Assembly: GCA_949752795.1 (NCBI GenBank)
Contig: OX457056.1
Location: 95,440,942-95,504,941, forward strand
Reading direction: 5' to 3'
Source: Hyperoodon ampullatus
Taxonomy: Eukaryota > Chordata > Mammalia > Artiodactyla > Ziphiidae
Length of the DNA stretch: 64,000 nt
A model generated the notes under the pieces. The model was not told the DNA's origin. It searched no databases and saw only the letters and a list, made by a program, of their open reading frames with translations. Shown piece after piece: positions 23,632-34,485 of this stretch (within the stretch, counting starts at the first letter, position 1; every line of letters begins with the position of its first letter). Both the position numbers and the translations under genes were made by a program.

Positions 23632-24104
23632 CTACTCATGTCCACTTCACCAGGGAGGCAACAACCTCCAGGCAAATGTGGGGTGGACATAGAAGGGAAT
23701 TGTTTCCCAGACTCAGGCAACAGCTTCAGTAGGGGGGATTGTGAGGATTAGGTGGTATTTTTCTGTCCTTTTCCCTCTGAGGAGCTATATCTAACAACAG
23801 ATAGTTGACATATGTCCATAGAACCACTCACCTCCTTGTAAATGTACACATAAGCATAGGATTTGTTTTAAAGTTCTGTGTTTGAATCTCATTGCTTTGG
23901 TTTAAATCACAGGTCCATCCCTGTGGCCAAGGTGTGGAAAACTCTGATGGCCAGTCCTGGATCATGTGACATATATATGAGCTGAGCATTGTGTACACCC
24001 CCTAAAGGTAAAGGACAGTGGTAAATCAGGGTTAATTACTTTAGGAAAAGGACAAAAAAATGCTGGATAGCAAAAGCAAGAGCTATCTATAACATACTCT
24101 TCTT
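23632..24104. other. no gene recognised
   Basis: Low-copy sequence with no supported feature. Confidence 0.5.
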
Positions 24105-25125
24105 TTTTTTTTTTAACTCTTTATTGAGGTATAAGTTAAAGACAGTGAAATGTACCAATCTTAAGTGTATAGCTGGATAACTTTTTACATATACTCTTGG
24201 GTAATCACCACCCAAATCAATATTTAGATATTTTCAGAACCCTCAGATTTTCCCTTGTGTCCCTTCCCAGTCATAACTCTGCAAAGATAACTCTGCAAAA
24301 AGGGTGTAGACACCATAGATTATCTTGCCTGTGCTTGAACTTCACATAAGTGGAATCATACAATATATGTTATTTTGTGTTTGTCTTCTTTCACTCAATA
24401 TTATGTCTATGAGATTCATCCATGTCATTATGTATAGCAGTAGTTAATTTTTTTCATTGCTGTGTAATATTCTATTGTATATAGAATATATATTTTTTTA
24501 AAATAGTAAATTTACTATTTTTTAAAAATACATTTATTTATTTTATTTATTTGTTTTTGACTGTGTTGGGTCTTTGTTGCAGTGCACGGGCTTCTCATTG
24601 TGGTGGCTTCTCTCGTTGTGGAGCACAGGCTCTAGGCACGTGAGCTTCAGTAGTTGTGGCATGTGGGCTCAGTAGTTGTGACTCACGGGCTCTAGAACAC
24701 AGGCTCAGTAGTTGTGGTGCACGAGCTTAGTTGCTTCGCAGCATGTAGGATCTTCCCAGACCAGGGATTGAAACCCGTGTCCCCTGCATTGGCAGACGGA
24801 TTCTCAACCACTGCGCTACCAGGGAAGCCGCTATCCAATCTACTATTGATGGACATTTGAATTGTTTCCAGTTTTTGGCTATCATGGATAAAGCTGGCAT
24901 GAACATGCTTGTACATGTCTTTTGGTGGACATAAGCACTTGTTTCTCTTGGGTGTTTACCCAAGAATGGAGTTGCTGGGTCAAAGTATATATAAATATTT
25001 AGCTTTAATAGGTATTGCCAAACAGTTTTCACTCCTACCAGCAGTGTATGAGAGTTTCAGTTGCTACACAGTCTTGCCAGCTCTGGGTTTTGCCAGTCCT
25101 TGTAATTACCTACTCTTCTTGATTT
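24105..25125 (-). mobile_element. old L1 3' end, split by a SINE
   Basis: Antisense L1M 3' UTR and ORF2 end: 'tttattgaggtataagttaaagacagtgaaatgtacc', 'aagtggaatcatacaatatatg', then after the SINE 'tctactattgatggacatttgaattg' and 'gagttgctgggtcaaagtat'. Confidence 0.75.
24522..24829 (-). mobile_element. CHR SINE, type B
   Basis: Body and head in antisense, (TTTA)n tail at the left. Inserted in the L1 above. The left boundary and TSD are blurred by an AT palindrome at 24500-24521. Confidence 0.9.
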
Positions 25126-25194
25126 GTCAAATACCCTTCTATTATACAAAGAGAAACAGATATTCACTAGTGGACTAAAACTCCCTGGCATGGG

Positions 25195-25720
25195 AAAGGT
25201 TCCATAGATCTACAGTTAGAGGTTGAACTTAAGTGCTTGGCCCTGACCCTAAGGGCAATAGGAACTCAGAAATGGGAGAGGTCAGCATGGACATGGTGAT
25301 AGGTGATAGATACAGTCTGGAATCATGCAGGGGGACGTGTAAGGTAAAAAGGAAAGAGGGACAAGGACAGTGCCATGGAGAACACTAGGCTTTAAGGGGT
25401 ATGTGAACAAAAGTCGCCCCAGGGAAGAAGACAGAGGAGCAGTTAAAAAGATAGAATAAAGCCAGAAGAAATTTGTACTGTGTGAGGGCCATTTCTCCTT
25501 GTTCATAATGTATCCAGACCTCATAGAAGTGTTCAGCTCGTAGCTGTTGCCTGAATGAATAAACAGTCGAATGGAGTGGTGTCATAAAGATAAGGAGGCA
25601 TTTCTAGAAGAGTGCACACTCCAATGCTGCAAAGAGGTCAATGATGCAAGATGAGAACTAAGTGTTCCCAGGCTGATAGGCACTTGAACAGGAAGCCCTA
25701 GGATAGCCTCAACCACTTCA
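25195..25720 (+). repeat. ancient mammalian repeat, family uncertain
   Basis: 'agacagaggagcagttaaaaagat', 'gtgtcataaagataagg...aatgctgcaaagaggtcaatgatgcaagatgagaac' follows the same old element as 32437-32947 (the '...tgctgagaggtcaagtaagatgagg...' class). It is very diverged. Confidence 0.4.
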
Positions 25721-25897
25721 TCCTGAAGGGCTCTGCCTGAGTTGCTCTCCTCCCCATGTAGACGAGGGTGTGGTCTCCCCAGTGTGACAGTAGGGTGCTC
25801 CTTCAATGGTGACTCTCACCCTCAAGGCCTCCCCAACTTCCACCGTCATATCCTAGAGCTGGGTCGCTGGGTTCCCAAGTTCCTACTTTGGTACATT

Positions 25898-26427
25898 GCT
25901 GAATTAGTTATCTATTGCTATGTATCAAAATACTCTAAAATGTAATGGTTTAGAACAACACACATTAATTATCTCAGTTTCTAGGGTTAGGAATCTGGAC
26001 ATGGCTTAACTGGGATCTCTGCCTGAATCTCTCAAAAGGCTGCAATCAAGTTTCAACTGAGGCTGGATCCATTTCCAGCTCACTCAGTGGTTGTTGGCAG
26101 TCCCTCACGGGCTGTTGGATTGATGGTCTCAATTCTTTACAGGCTGTTTGGCCCCAGGCTTCCCCCAGTTCTTTGCCATGAGGGCCTCTCCACCAAGGCA
26201 GCTTTAGCATCATCACAGCCAGCAAGAGAGAGAGTCTGCTAGCAAGACCAGAATCACAACCTTTTGTAACCTAATCACGAAAATATCCTACCATCATTGC
26301 CATATTCTGTGAGTTATAGACAAGTCACCAGGTCCAGCCCACTCTCAATGGGAAGTGGATTACACAAGGGTGTGAAAACCCAGAGGTGGGAATCTTTGGG
26401 GTTCATTTTAGAAATCAGCCTATTACA
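25898..26427 (+). mobile_element. MaLR/MLT1-like LTR
   Basis: 'agttatctattgctatgtatcaaaatac', 'gttaggaatctggacatggctt', 'ggttgttggcagtccctcacgggctgttgg', 'acaagggtgtgaaaacccagaggtggg' and 'cctattaca' follow a complete MaLR-like LTR. Confidence 0.7.
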
Positions 26428-26557
26428 ACTGCCTAGAACCTCCATTCTTTCCCCAAAGTTAGGATCTGTTTTACTGAGAATAATTCTTCTCTCACAGTCA
26501 TCTACGCCATCTTGGTTGAACCAAGGCAGAAAAATCTCATGACCTCAAATTTTCCTG

Positions 26558-26810
26558 TACTAATAATAGCTAATGCTTATGTAGTGCTAACTGTATGTTG
26601 GGCTTTACATGAGCTTTACAAATATCAACTCCTTTAATCCTCACAACAGTTCTCTGAAGTAGATACTCTTGTTAACTCATTTTGCAGACAAAGCAACTGA
26701 GTCACAGAGAATGAAGTATCTTGCCAAAGGTCACACAGCTATTAAGTGGTAACAATGGGATTTGAGATCCAAGAGTTTGGTTCCAGAATTCCTGCTGTTA
26801 AGCTGGAATA
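26558..26810 (-). repeat. MIR SINE
   Basis: Complement of MIR: 'gcttatgtagtgctaactgtatg', 'caactcctttaatcctcacaac', 'caaaggtcacacagctatt', nearly full length. Confidence 0.8.
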
Positions 26811-27763
26811 CAATATTGTCTAGTCTAAGCATGGTATGACATAAAACCAAAACATTAAAAACATAAAACATTAAGCACTGTGAGCAGCCAAAACCGAAAT
26901 TGCAACATTTAATTAGTATTAAAAGAGATTCAATCCATACTATACAACAACATATTTTCTATCTCGGAGCCTTTCATTTATCAAGACTCCCCCTGCAAAT
27001 GTTCCCTAAAGCCCAGCCCAAAGTATTTTTCTTTTTTTTTTTTCCTACTTCTCTCTTAGGTCCGTATTATATGGGTTGACTTGATCTTCTGGCTTCACTC
27101 TTTAGTATCTAGTCGATATAGTCCTTGACGTGAATTTTACAGAGAGAAGGGTAACCCTGAACTGGACCAAGCCATCAGAATTTTATCCCTTTTCCTAACT
27201 GTCCAGTCTGGTTTCTCTCTCCCTATTTCTGTATCATAAGAAAAACAGAATCAGTAGACGGAATTCTCCTTAGAGAGGAGAGGAGGGGAGGAAGCTGAGC
27301 AGTAAAAAAAAAAACAAAAAACAAAAAACCTCTCTTTAGTTGGTGGAGGGCGTGGAGGGGAGAACGGACTGTAGGCTACGAACACGTAAGCTAATAATCT
27401 TGTCGTTGTCACATTCCAAGAGATACATGACTGTTGTGCTATGTTTTTATTATCACAAACGAGGTTGCCAAGCCTCATCCTGTGATGTAGGGCTGTCCCA
27501 GCAGAACTGAGAACCTGGGGAGGGGCGGGGAAGCTTCCTTCTCACAGCTCGCTCCTCTAGCTCTTTGCTCCGAGGCTGGGCTAAAGCACATGGAGCACCA
27601 GAGAGAATAAGAGATTCTTCCAGCTCTCCAAGCCCCTCTCCCAACCTACAGACCTGGGGTCCACACTTTGCTTCCAAGCCTGGGGTCTTTTCACCAGAAG
27701 ATGGTGAGAGCTGATTTGGGAAAGATGAAGCATCCAAACTTCATTTTCTCTCCAAGTAAAACA
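26811..27763. other. no gene recognised
   Basis: Low-copy. An A-rich run at 27305-27327 follows purine-rich DNA, but no poly(A) signal or TSD makes it a retrocopy. Confidence 0.45.
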
Positions 27764-27778
27764 AGGAAACTGACTCTT

Positions 27779-27974
27779 TTTTGTTTGTTTGTTTTTGCGT
27801 TATGCGGGCCTCTCTCCCCTTGCGGAGCACAGGCTCCGGACGCGCAGGCTCAGCGGCCATGGCTCACAGGCCCAGATGCTCCGTGGCATGTGGGATCTTC
27901 CCGGACCGGGGCACGAACCCGTGTCCCCTGCATCGGCAGGCGGACGCCCAACCACTGCGCCATCAGGGAAGCCC
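27779..27974 (-). mobile_element. CHR SINE, type A, internal deletion
   Basis: The stretch 'ctctcactgttgtggc' near the tail is shortened. TSD aggaaactgactctt (27764-27778) / aggaactggctctt (27975-27988). Confidence 0.93.
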
Positions 27975-27999
27975 AGGAACTGGCTCTTAAATCCTATCA

Positions 28000-28690
28000 T
28001 AGCTACCTCAATAGGCCCCTCTTGCCTATTCCTGCTGCCCACACCCTCGTTCGTAATTTCTTCCCAGATCCACTTCAACTGCTTCCTAAGTCATCCCCCA
28101 CTTCCTGCCTTGCTCCACCTCAATCCCTTTCACATAACACTGCTAGTTTAATTTTCTCCATTACCAGTCTGATCACACCACTTCCCTGCTCAAAATCTCT
28201 CAGTTGCTCTCCATTCCCTATAAATCTTCATCTGAACCTCAAGACCCTCAAAGCCCTCTTTCTAGAATTATTCTTCTACGTGTATTGTATGATCCACCTA
28301 AAATAGATGATTCACTGATTGCCAAGCATGCTACACTTTTCTGTTCCTCTCATTCCCCCTGCCTCTAATTTACTTTCCTCCCCTACCCCATGGTACCAAA
28401 TGCAAAGACCATCTGGAAAGGTACCTCCCTTGAGAAACGTAACCAGATAATTACAACTGAATGTAATTTCTGCCTTCTTTCATTTCCCATATTGTTCATT
28501 TGATCATCTTTATGAGATTTTTCTCATAGTAGCATATCTATACGCTACCCATTTATTAGAAAGTATATGCTTTGAGAGAAGAGGTGTTTTCTTGCTAATC
28601 TTCAAATTTCCAACAGTGCCCAACGAAGAGCCTTAAATGTTAAACATTCAATAAATAGTAGAAGTTTGGATTGAAATGAAGTTTTCAGGG
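28000..28690 (+). repeat. L2 3' region
   Basis: 'cagtctgatcacaccacttccctgctc', 'ctctcagttgctctccattccc', 'acctcaagaccctcaaagccc' and 'gtgcccaacgaagagccttaaatgttaaacattcaataaatag' follow the L2 3' UTR to its usual end. Confidence 0.75.
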
Positions 28691-29089
28691 CTGATATCTC
28701 TCCTGTCCTAACTTATTATCCAATTTATCATTTTACATCTTTCACTGGAATAAACAAAACACATTCCTTTGAAGAGGGAGGGCATGAGGAAAAGCACAGT
28801 AGAGGCCCTTGACCTGGGTCATATACATTCCATAGCATGAATTTCATCAAACTCCATGAGCATTTAGTCTCGGTGTTACCTAGTGGACAAAATGCCTCTA
28901 ACTAGCCTGACCTCATGCTTTGCGACCCTGTCACTCATCAATGTCAGAGGGAGTGTGGCATGTCAAACAGGAAAAGCATCTATATCAAATCAAGTCTGCA
29001 AGCATCCATTCTGTACCTACTAAGACCAGCACTCTGCTAAGTGCTGGGGAGAGAGGGATGAACAAGAAAGACATGGTATGGGACCCTCT
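28691..29089. other. no gene recognised
   Basis: Low-copy. The last 90 bp ('ctgtacctactaagaccagcactctgctaagtgctgggg') resembles an old L2/MIR-type fragment. Confidence 0.4.
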
Positions 29090-29320
29090 GGAGTACAATT
29101 CCAGCTACCATGTACTGATAGCTCACTATACCAGGCCCTGGACTTGCATCGTCTCACTTAATCCTCACAGCAATCCCTAGCATCACCCTCATTTATAGAT
29201 GGGAAAATGGAGGCTTAAAGAGGTCAGGTATTGTGCCCTGTGTTAGCAGGTAGTGGAGCTAGGATGTAAACCTCGGGCTTATGACTTAGGTTCATTCTTA
29301 GAAGCACTAACTCTGCTTCC
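29090..29320 (-). repeat. MIR SINE
   Basis: 'gtactgatagctcactatacc', 'ctcacttaatcctcacagcaat' and 'gatgggaaaatggaggc' are the complement of MIR. Confidence 0.75.
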
Positions 29321-29751
29321 TCAGCATGCTTTTGTTAGGCCCAAAATAGATTCTTTCTTCATTCTTTGAGTCTTGCAACGTGGCTTTGGGTGAAGTAATG
29401 TATAATATAAACAGTCTTGTCTTCCTTCGCCTCTGGAGCTTCCACATGTTCATAGAGCAGTCTTGCTCTAGATTTCTCTGACATTCCTTCACCTACAATG
29501 CTCAGATTGAGAGAGACCATGGGCAGAGGCAGTGTCTGCTCATATACCTTAAAGGTATCCCTCCCACCTTTCTCTGCCCTGATACTCTTGACTATGTATT
29601 TTATCCTTTTCTATTGTATAGGTTTTTGCAAATCTCCTCAAATCCTTTGTGGAACAGGTAATGTATAAGTAAATCAAATATGCCTTATGCCTATTGGCTG
29701 CTCAATATGTCATGTGAATGTAGACTAATTGATGCTTGACATGTGAAGGAG
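29321..29751. other. no gene recognised
   Basis: Low-copy sequence with no supported feature. Confidence 0.5.
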
Positions 29752-29759
29752 CCTTAGAG

Positions 29760-29962
29760 CAGCAGTCCCCAACCTTTTTGGCACCAGGGACCAGTTGCAT
29801 GGAAGACAATTTTTCCACAGCCGGAGTGGGGAAGCGGGGTGGTTCAGGTAGTAATGAAAGTGATGGGGAGCCATGGGGAGCCGCAGATGAAGCTTTGCTC
29901 ACTTGCCTGCCATCACCTAACAGGTACTGGTCTGCGGCGGCCTGAGGTGTTGGGGACCCCTG
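29760..29962 (+). mobile_element. non-autonomous hAT DNA transposon with 8-bp TSD
   Basis: A 203-bp element whose ends are inverted: left cagcagtccccaacc, right ggtgttggggacccctg. The perfect 8-bp TSD ccttagag (29752-29759, 29963-29970) is the hAT signature. The body ('ggcaccagggaccagttgcatggaagacaatttttcc') is a widespread mammalian MITE. It has no coding capacity. Confidence 0.9.
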
Positions 29963-30140
29963 CCTTAGAGAATGCCTTATCCAGTTTTCATTTTGTTCCA
30001 TAGAGACACTTTTGGGGATACTGGGCTCCTTGCCCCCACTGCTTTGGAGCACTCCACTCTAATGCCTTTTGCATATAGAGCATCCTGGAACATTTCTTCT
30101 GAAAAATGGATTCTCTGACTAATAAAAGTTCACTGTTTTA

Positions 30141-30805
30141 TTGGCACCCTTGTGCATTGCTGATGGGAATGTAAAATGGTGCAGCCACTATGGAAAACAG
30201 TTTGGTGGTTCCTCAAGGAATTAAACATAGAACTATCGTATGATCCAGCAATTCCATTTCTGGGTACATAGCCAAAGAAATAAAAGAAGGGACTCAAACA
30301 AATACTTGCACACCCATGTTCAAAGTAGCATTATTCACAATAGGCAAAAGGCGGAAGCAACCCAGTCAATGGATAAATGGGTAAACAAAATGTGGTATAT
30401 ACATACAACGGAATATTGTTCAGACTTAAAATTCTGACGCATGCTACAACATGTGAACCTTGAACATAGATGAACCTTAAAGACATTATGGTGAGTGAAA
30501 TAAGTCAGTCACAAAAGAACAAATACTGTATGATTCCACTTATATGAGGTACATAGAATAGGCAAATTCATAGAGACAGAAAGTAGAATGGTGAGTGTCA
30601 GGGTAGGGGAGAGGGAGGAATGAGGAGTTTCTGTTTAACAGGTATGAAATTTCAATTGGGAAGATGAAAACATTCTAGAGATGGATGGTGATGGTTGCAC
30701 AACAGTGTGATTATATTTAATGCCACTGAACTAGATACACTTAAAAATGATGAAAGTGATAAATTTTATGTTACATATATTTTGCCATGTTTTTTTAAAA
30801 GTTCA
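30141..30805 (+). mobile_element. L1M 3' end
   Basis: 'cccttgtgcattgctgatgggaatgtaaaatggtgcagcc' through 'actgaactagatacacttaaaaatgatgaaagtgataaatttta' is an old L1 3' region in sense orientation. Confidence 0.85.
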
Positions 30806-30809
30806 AATT

Positions 30810-31388
30810 CTAAGTCAGACAGAAAAAGACAAATACTGTATGTGGAATCTAAAAAAAAAATAAACTAGTGAATATAGCAAAAAAGAAGCAGACTCACAGA
30901 TATAGAAAACAAACTAGTGGGGGCTTCCCTGGTGGCGCAGCGGTTGAGAGTCCGCCTGCCGATGCAGGGGACACGTGTTTGTGCCCTGGTCCGGGAAGAT
31001 CCCACATGCCGTGGAGCGGCTGGGCCCATGAGCCATGGCCACTGAGCCTGTGCATCCGGAGCCTGTGCTCCGCAACGGGAGAGGCCACAACAGTGAGAGA
31101 CCTGTGTACCTTAAAAAAAAAAAAAAAGAAAGAAAAGAAAACAAACTAGTGGTTACCAGTGGGGGAGAGGGAATGGGGGAGGGGGTAAGATGGGGGTGGG
31201 GAGTAAGAGGTACAAACTACTAGGTATAAAATAAGCTGCAAGGATATATAGTACAACACAGGTAATATAGCCAATATTTTATAATAACTATAAATGGAGT
31301 ATAATCTTTAAAAATTGTGAATCACTATGTTATACACATGAAACGTCTATAATATTGTAAATCGACTATACCTCAATACAAAAAAAAG
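30810..31388 (+). mobile_element. cetartiodactyl L1 3' UTR, split by a SINE
   Basis: 'agacagaaaaagacaaatactgtatgtgg', then after the type A SINE 'ttaccagtgggggagaggg', 'gcaaggatatatagtacaacac' and 'tgtaaatcgactatacctcaat' before an A-rich end. It follows directly on another L1 3' end, so two L1 insertions are stacked. Confidence 0.85.
30921..31135 (+). mobile_element. CHR SINE, type A, perfect TSD
   Basis: Inserted in the L1 3' UTR. The 17-bp TSD agaaaacaaactagtgg at 30904-30920 and 31136-31152 is perfect. Confidence 0.96.
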
Positions 31389-31394
31389 TTCAAT

Positions 31395-31540
31395 TTCTCA
31401 TTTAATAGAAGAAGTACCCACGTTTCAAGGTGAAGTGGCTTGTCCAAGGTCACTCAGCAAAGCGAGGAGCACAGTTGAGAGCAGCAGAACCCAGGGCTGC
31501 TGGCCGTCAGGCCAAGGCTCTCCCTGTTGTAACTTACTCC
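31395..31540 (-). repeat. MIR fragment
   Basis: 'aagtggcttgtccaaggtcactcagcaaag...gcagaacccagggctgctgg' resembles the complement of MIR. Confidence 0.55.
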
Positions 31541-31702
31541 CTCCTCTCCGGGAGGAGGGGTCCAAAGGAGACCCCAGGGAAACTCTGGAGATCATCACCC
31601 TCTAGAGCCAGGAAGTGTTTCCACAGCAGCCCTTCTCCCTTGCCCGTGGCCTTGCTATCTTCATTCTATTCTCCTCTCCCTTTTCACCCTGAACTGAATG
31701 TT

Positions 31703-31811
31703 CTTTTTTTTCTGCTGCACAGCTTGTGGGATCTAATTCCCCATCAGGGATGGAACCCGCCGCCCCTGCAGTAGGAGCGCGGAGTCTTAACCACCACACT
31801 GCCAGGCAAGT
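31703..31811 (-). mobile_element. CHR SINE, type C, perfect TSD
   Basis: Short type C copy. The 16-bp TSD ccctgaactgaatgtt lies at 31687-31702 and 31812-31827. Confidence 0.94.
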
Positions 31812-31827
31812 CCCTGAACTGAATGTT

Positions 31828-32436
31828 TTTGATGGTCAATGCAAGTAAGGTCCTCACAGCAAGGCCCTGGAGAAACAAACACAGATGGAATGGCTCCAGT
31901 GAAAATGTATGTGTCGATGGGAGTTTTCCTGTTTTTTCCAACTCTCTTGGCTCTTGTTGGGATTTCTTTCAAAGTGGACTTTCCAGCCCCAGGTTGGCTC
32001 CCAAGTTAAGAGTTTTATTTTTCCACGTGCATCTCTCCTGAGCTTGCTGGTCCTCTCCTATGGACGCTCCTGGCTGCCACACTCTGGTGGCTTAGTTGAG
32101 CTTGAGCAGAGCCTGCATTTCTGGAGAAGCGTGCCCTGGCAAGCTCTGAGGACACATCGTGTCTGACTGAGAGAGGGCACACCCTTGAGAAACAGGTTGT
32201 TTCACCCATTGAGAAAACATCTGCTCCCTTAGAGCACTCAGCGTGCCAGGGGAGAGACCTCAGAGAGACCTGAGTCAAGACTTTGTTTGGTCTTTGGATG
32301 GATGAAAGGCTTAGCCCAGGGCAGGAAGGCAACAAAACATGTTGAGAGTTTGAAAACCACTCTGAGAGCTAAGATGAACCTTCCACCAGTAGAGCAGCTA
32401 GTGCCCTGAAGGGAAACAATTCTTTCAGTCTTTGCT
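31828..32436. other. no gene recognised
   Basis: Low-copy sequence. A minus-strand 106-codon frame at 32015-32335 has no recognisable domain. Confidence 0.45.
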
Positions 32437-32947
32437 CACCAAATATGTATTGAGCACCTCCCACGGACTGGATATTGTCTTAGGAGCTGGTATATGCTGG
32501 TGAATGAGACAAATAAGTCCTCTGCCTTCATGGAGTCTACGGTCTAGTCGAGGAAGCAGAAGCTAAGTAAGGAAACAACTAAATAAATAAGAACGTTATA
32601 AACTAAGACGTACTGGGGAGGAAACAGTGAGATTGATGGCAGGTACAAGTGGCAGGAGCAGAGGTTATGCTGTTACTTTACATGAGATGGTTAGAGAAGG
32701 CCACACTGAGAAAGCGACCCTAAGCTGAGACCTGAAACATAATAAGAAGCTGAATCTGTGAAAAGCCAGAGGAGCAACATATGCAAAGGCTACAAGAAAG
32801 GAAGGGGGTGGCATGAGGACCAGAAGGGTCACCAGTGTGGCTGGAGGACGGGGAGTGGAAGAGAGATAAGAGACCAGGACATGCAAGTCCTGCTGGGCTA
32901 CAGTAAGGAGTCTGGCTTTTATTCTAAGGGAAGTAAGGAAGCCTTTG
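32437..32947 (+). repeat. ancient mammalian repeat (L2-like class)
   Basis: 'tattgagcacctcccacggactgg', 'ttcatggagtctacggtctag', 'aaggccacactgagaaagcgacc', 'cctgaaacataataagaagc' and 'ggctacaagaaaggaag' follow a long old repeat of the '...tgagcaaagacctgaaggaggtg...' class. Confidence 0.5.
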
Positions 32948-32966
32948 AAGGTTTAAACATAGATAG

Positions 32967-33022
32967 ATATCCACACATGTCAGGTCTATAGTCCTCCGCT
33001 CTACCAGCTGAGCTCTCAAAGG
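32967..33022 (-). pseudogene. pre-tRNA-Tyr 5' fragment, tailless retropseudogene
   Basis: Read on the minus strand from 33022: CCTTTGAGAGCTCAGCTGG, then GTAGAGCGGAGGACTATAG. This is the acceptor 5' strand, D arm (with A box) and anticodon loop of tRNA-Tyr; the anticodon GTA has become ATA. It continues into intron-like sequence (acctgacatgtgtgg), as in mammalian tRNA-Tyr genes, and stops in the 3' exon start. Variable and T arms (B box) are absent, so it cannot be a working gene. About 8 nt of 5' leader (to 33030) are present, so the source was an unprocessed precursor. Repeats aaggtttaaacatagatag (32948-32966) and aaggttttaaacatagatgg (33031-33050) flank it, and there is no A tail. Confidence 0.8.
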
Positions 33023-33136
33023 GTGCACGGAAGGTTTTAAACATAGATGGAATTGGTTGTGAACAGACCTCACCTCCTTGGCTGAGACCTCCTTATCCTG
33101 ACCATTTAACTCTCCAAATTACTGGGCCCCAGTTTT

Positions 33137-33447
33137 GTTTTGTTTTTTATAAATTTATTTATTTTATTTTTGGTGGTGTTAGGTCTTCGTTGCTGTGCAC
33201 GGGTTTTCTCTAGTTGTGGCGAGCGGGGGCTACACTTTGTTGCGGTGCGCAGGCTTCTCATTGTGGTGGCTTCTCTTGTTGCGGAGCACAGGCTCTAGGC
33301 ACGCGGGCTTCAGTAGTTGTGGCGCACGGGCTCAGTAGTTGTGGCTTAGTTGCTCCGCGGCATGTGGGATCTTCCCGGACCAGGGCTCGAACCCGTGTTC
33401 CCTGCATTGGCAGGCGGATTCTTAACCACTGCACCACCAGGAAAGCC
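33137..33447 (-). mobile_element. CHR SINE, type B, perfect TSD
   Basis: (TTTA)n tail and full body. The 15-bp TSD ctgggccccagtttt lies at 33122-33136 and 33448-33462. Confidence 0.95.
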
Positions 33448-33462
33448 CTGGGCCCCAGTTTT

Positions 33463-34274
33463 AAATAAGCCCTTCTCTGCTCTCATGCTAAAGGGTAGAA
33501 ACTGGGCTGTCAGAAATTCCAGAGACCCATGAGATTCCTGAAAGGCCTGGGCCATGTTAAATCAACTTTCCTAAGTTTCCATCCCTTTGTCTGCTTTTAA
33601 GGTGCTGGAATTCAGCATTAAAAGCCTCCTGTTGTCTGAGGCCTGACAAAGCAGAAGAGAAGCACAGAGCATATCACTGATCTCACTACATCTGAAATAA
33701 AGGTCAAGCCAGCTGCTCTTTAAATTCAAAGTGCAGATTTCCCTTCCTGCCTCCTCTCATTTAACAACTAAAGTTAAGCAACAGACATTGAACTGGTGAA
33801 TGACACATTCATCAAAAATCTACCTGGGCTTATTTTCATTATTTACCAAAGCTACAATTAACCCTAATTAAGGCTCATCCATCTTCTCCTCATTGCCCCA
33901 CCCCACCCACAGAGAAAAACCCAACCCACTCCCCGCCTTTTAGCCAGAAAAATAGAAACTGCTTTATGAGGGCATGTGAACCCAGAGCCCTCTTACAGAG
34001 TCATCATCTGTGTTTTGTTCCATATAGCACTGGCCTGGACCACGGAGCATGGAAAACAGGTTGACATCTGTAAGAAATGTAGGGAAAGTATCTGTCCCAG
34101 CTGGAAAGGTGGGATTCTGGCCCGTTTTCTTTCCTACTGACGGATTGTCTTTCTTTGGCCCCTTAAAGGATTCCTGACTCCTGCTTGACTTCTTTCTTTT
34201 CTTTCATTTGTCCCATGAATATTTATTGAGCAGTTAATATATGTCATGCAAAAATGTCTTGTATGAGTCTTCTC
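33463..34274. other. repeat-free stretch, possible conserved noncoding DNA
   Basis: No repeat recognised. Between 33700 and 33880 there are closely spaced homeodomain-like cores (caattaaccctaattaagg at about 33856-33874) in an AT-balanced context. There is no ORF. Regulatory function is only a suggestion. Confidence 0.3.
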
Positions 34275-34485
34275 TGGAATGATACAGTAGAAAGGGCATG
34301 AATTCTGAAGTTAAAAGACCTCACTGTTGAGTCTAGGAGGTTTCACTTGCCTGGAGCAAAACATTTTACTTCCCAAAGTTTTGGTATCAGCTCTGGCAAC
34401 CTAAAGGCTGCTCTGAGGATCAAATATAGTGATGAGTATGAAAGCTCTGTAAGTTATAAAGTACTGCAAAATAGCAGTTGGTTTT
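34275..34485 (+). repeat. MIR SINE, diverged
   Basis: 'agaaagggcatgaattctgaagtt', 'gctctgaggatcaaatatagtgatgag' and 'gaaagctctgtaagt' fit MIR. Confidence 0.55.

Noticed and set aside
27301..27330. A-rich tract suggesting a retrocopy tail
   Set aside because: No upstream poly(A) signal, no recognisable gene body and no TSD.
27668..28306. 212-codon plus-strand frame
   Set aside because: It runs through an antisense type A SINE and then the L2 element; composition follows the repeats.
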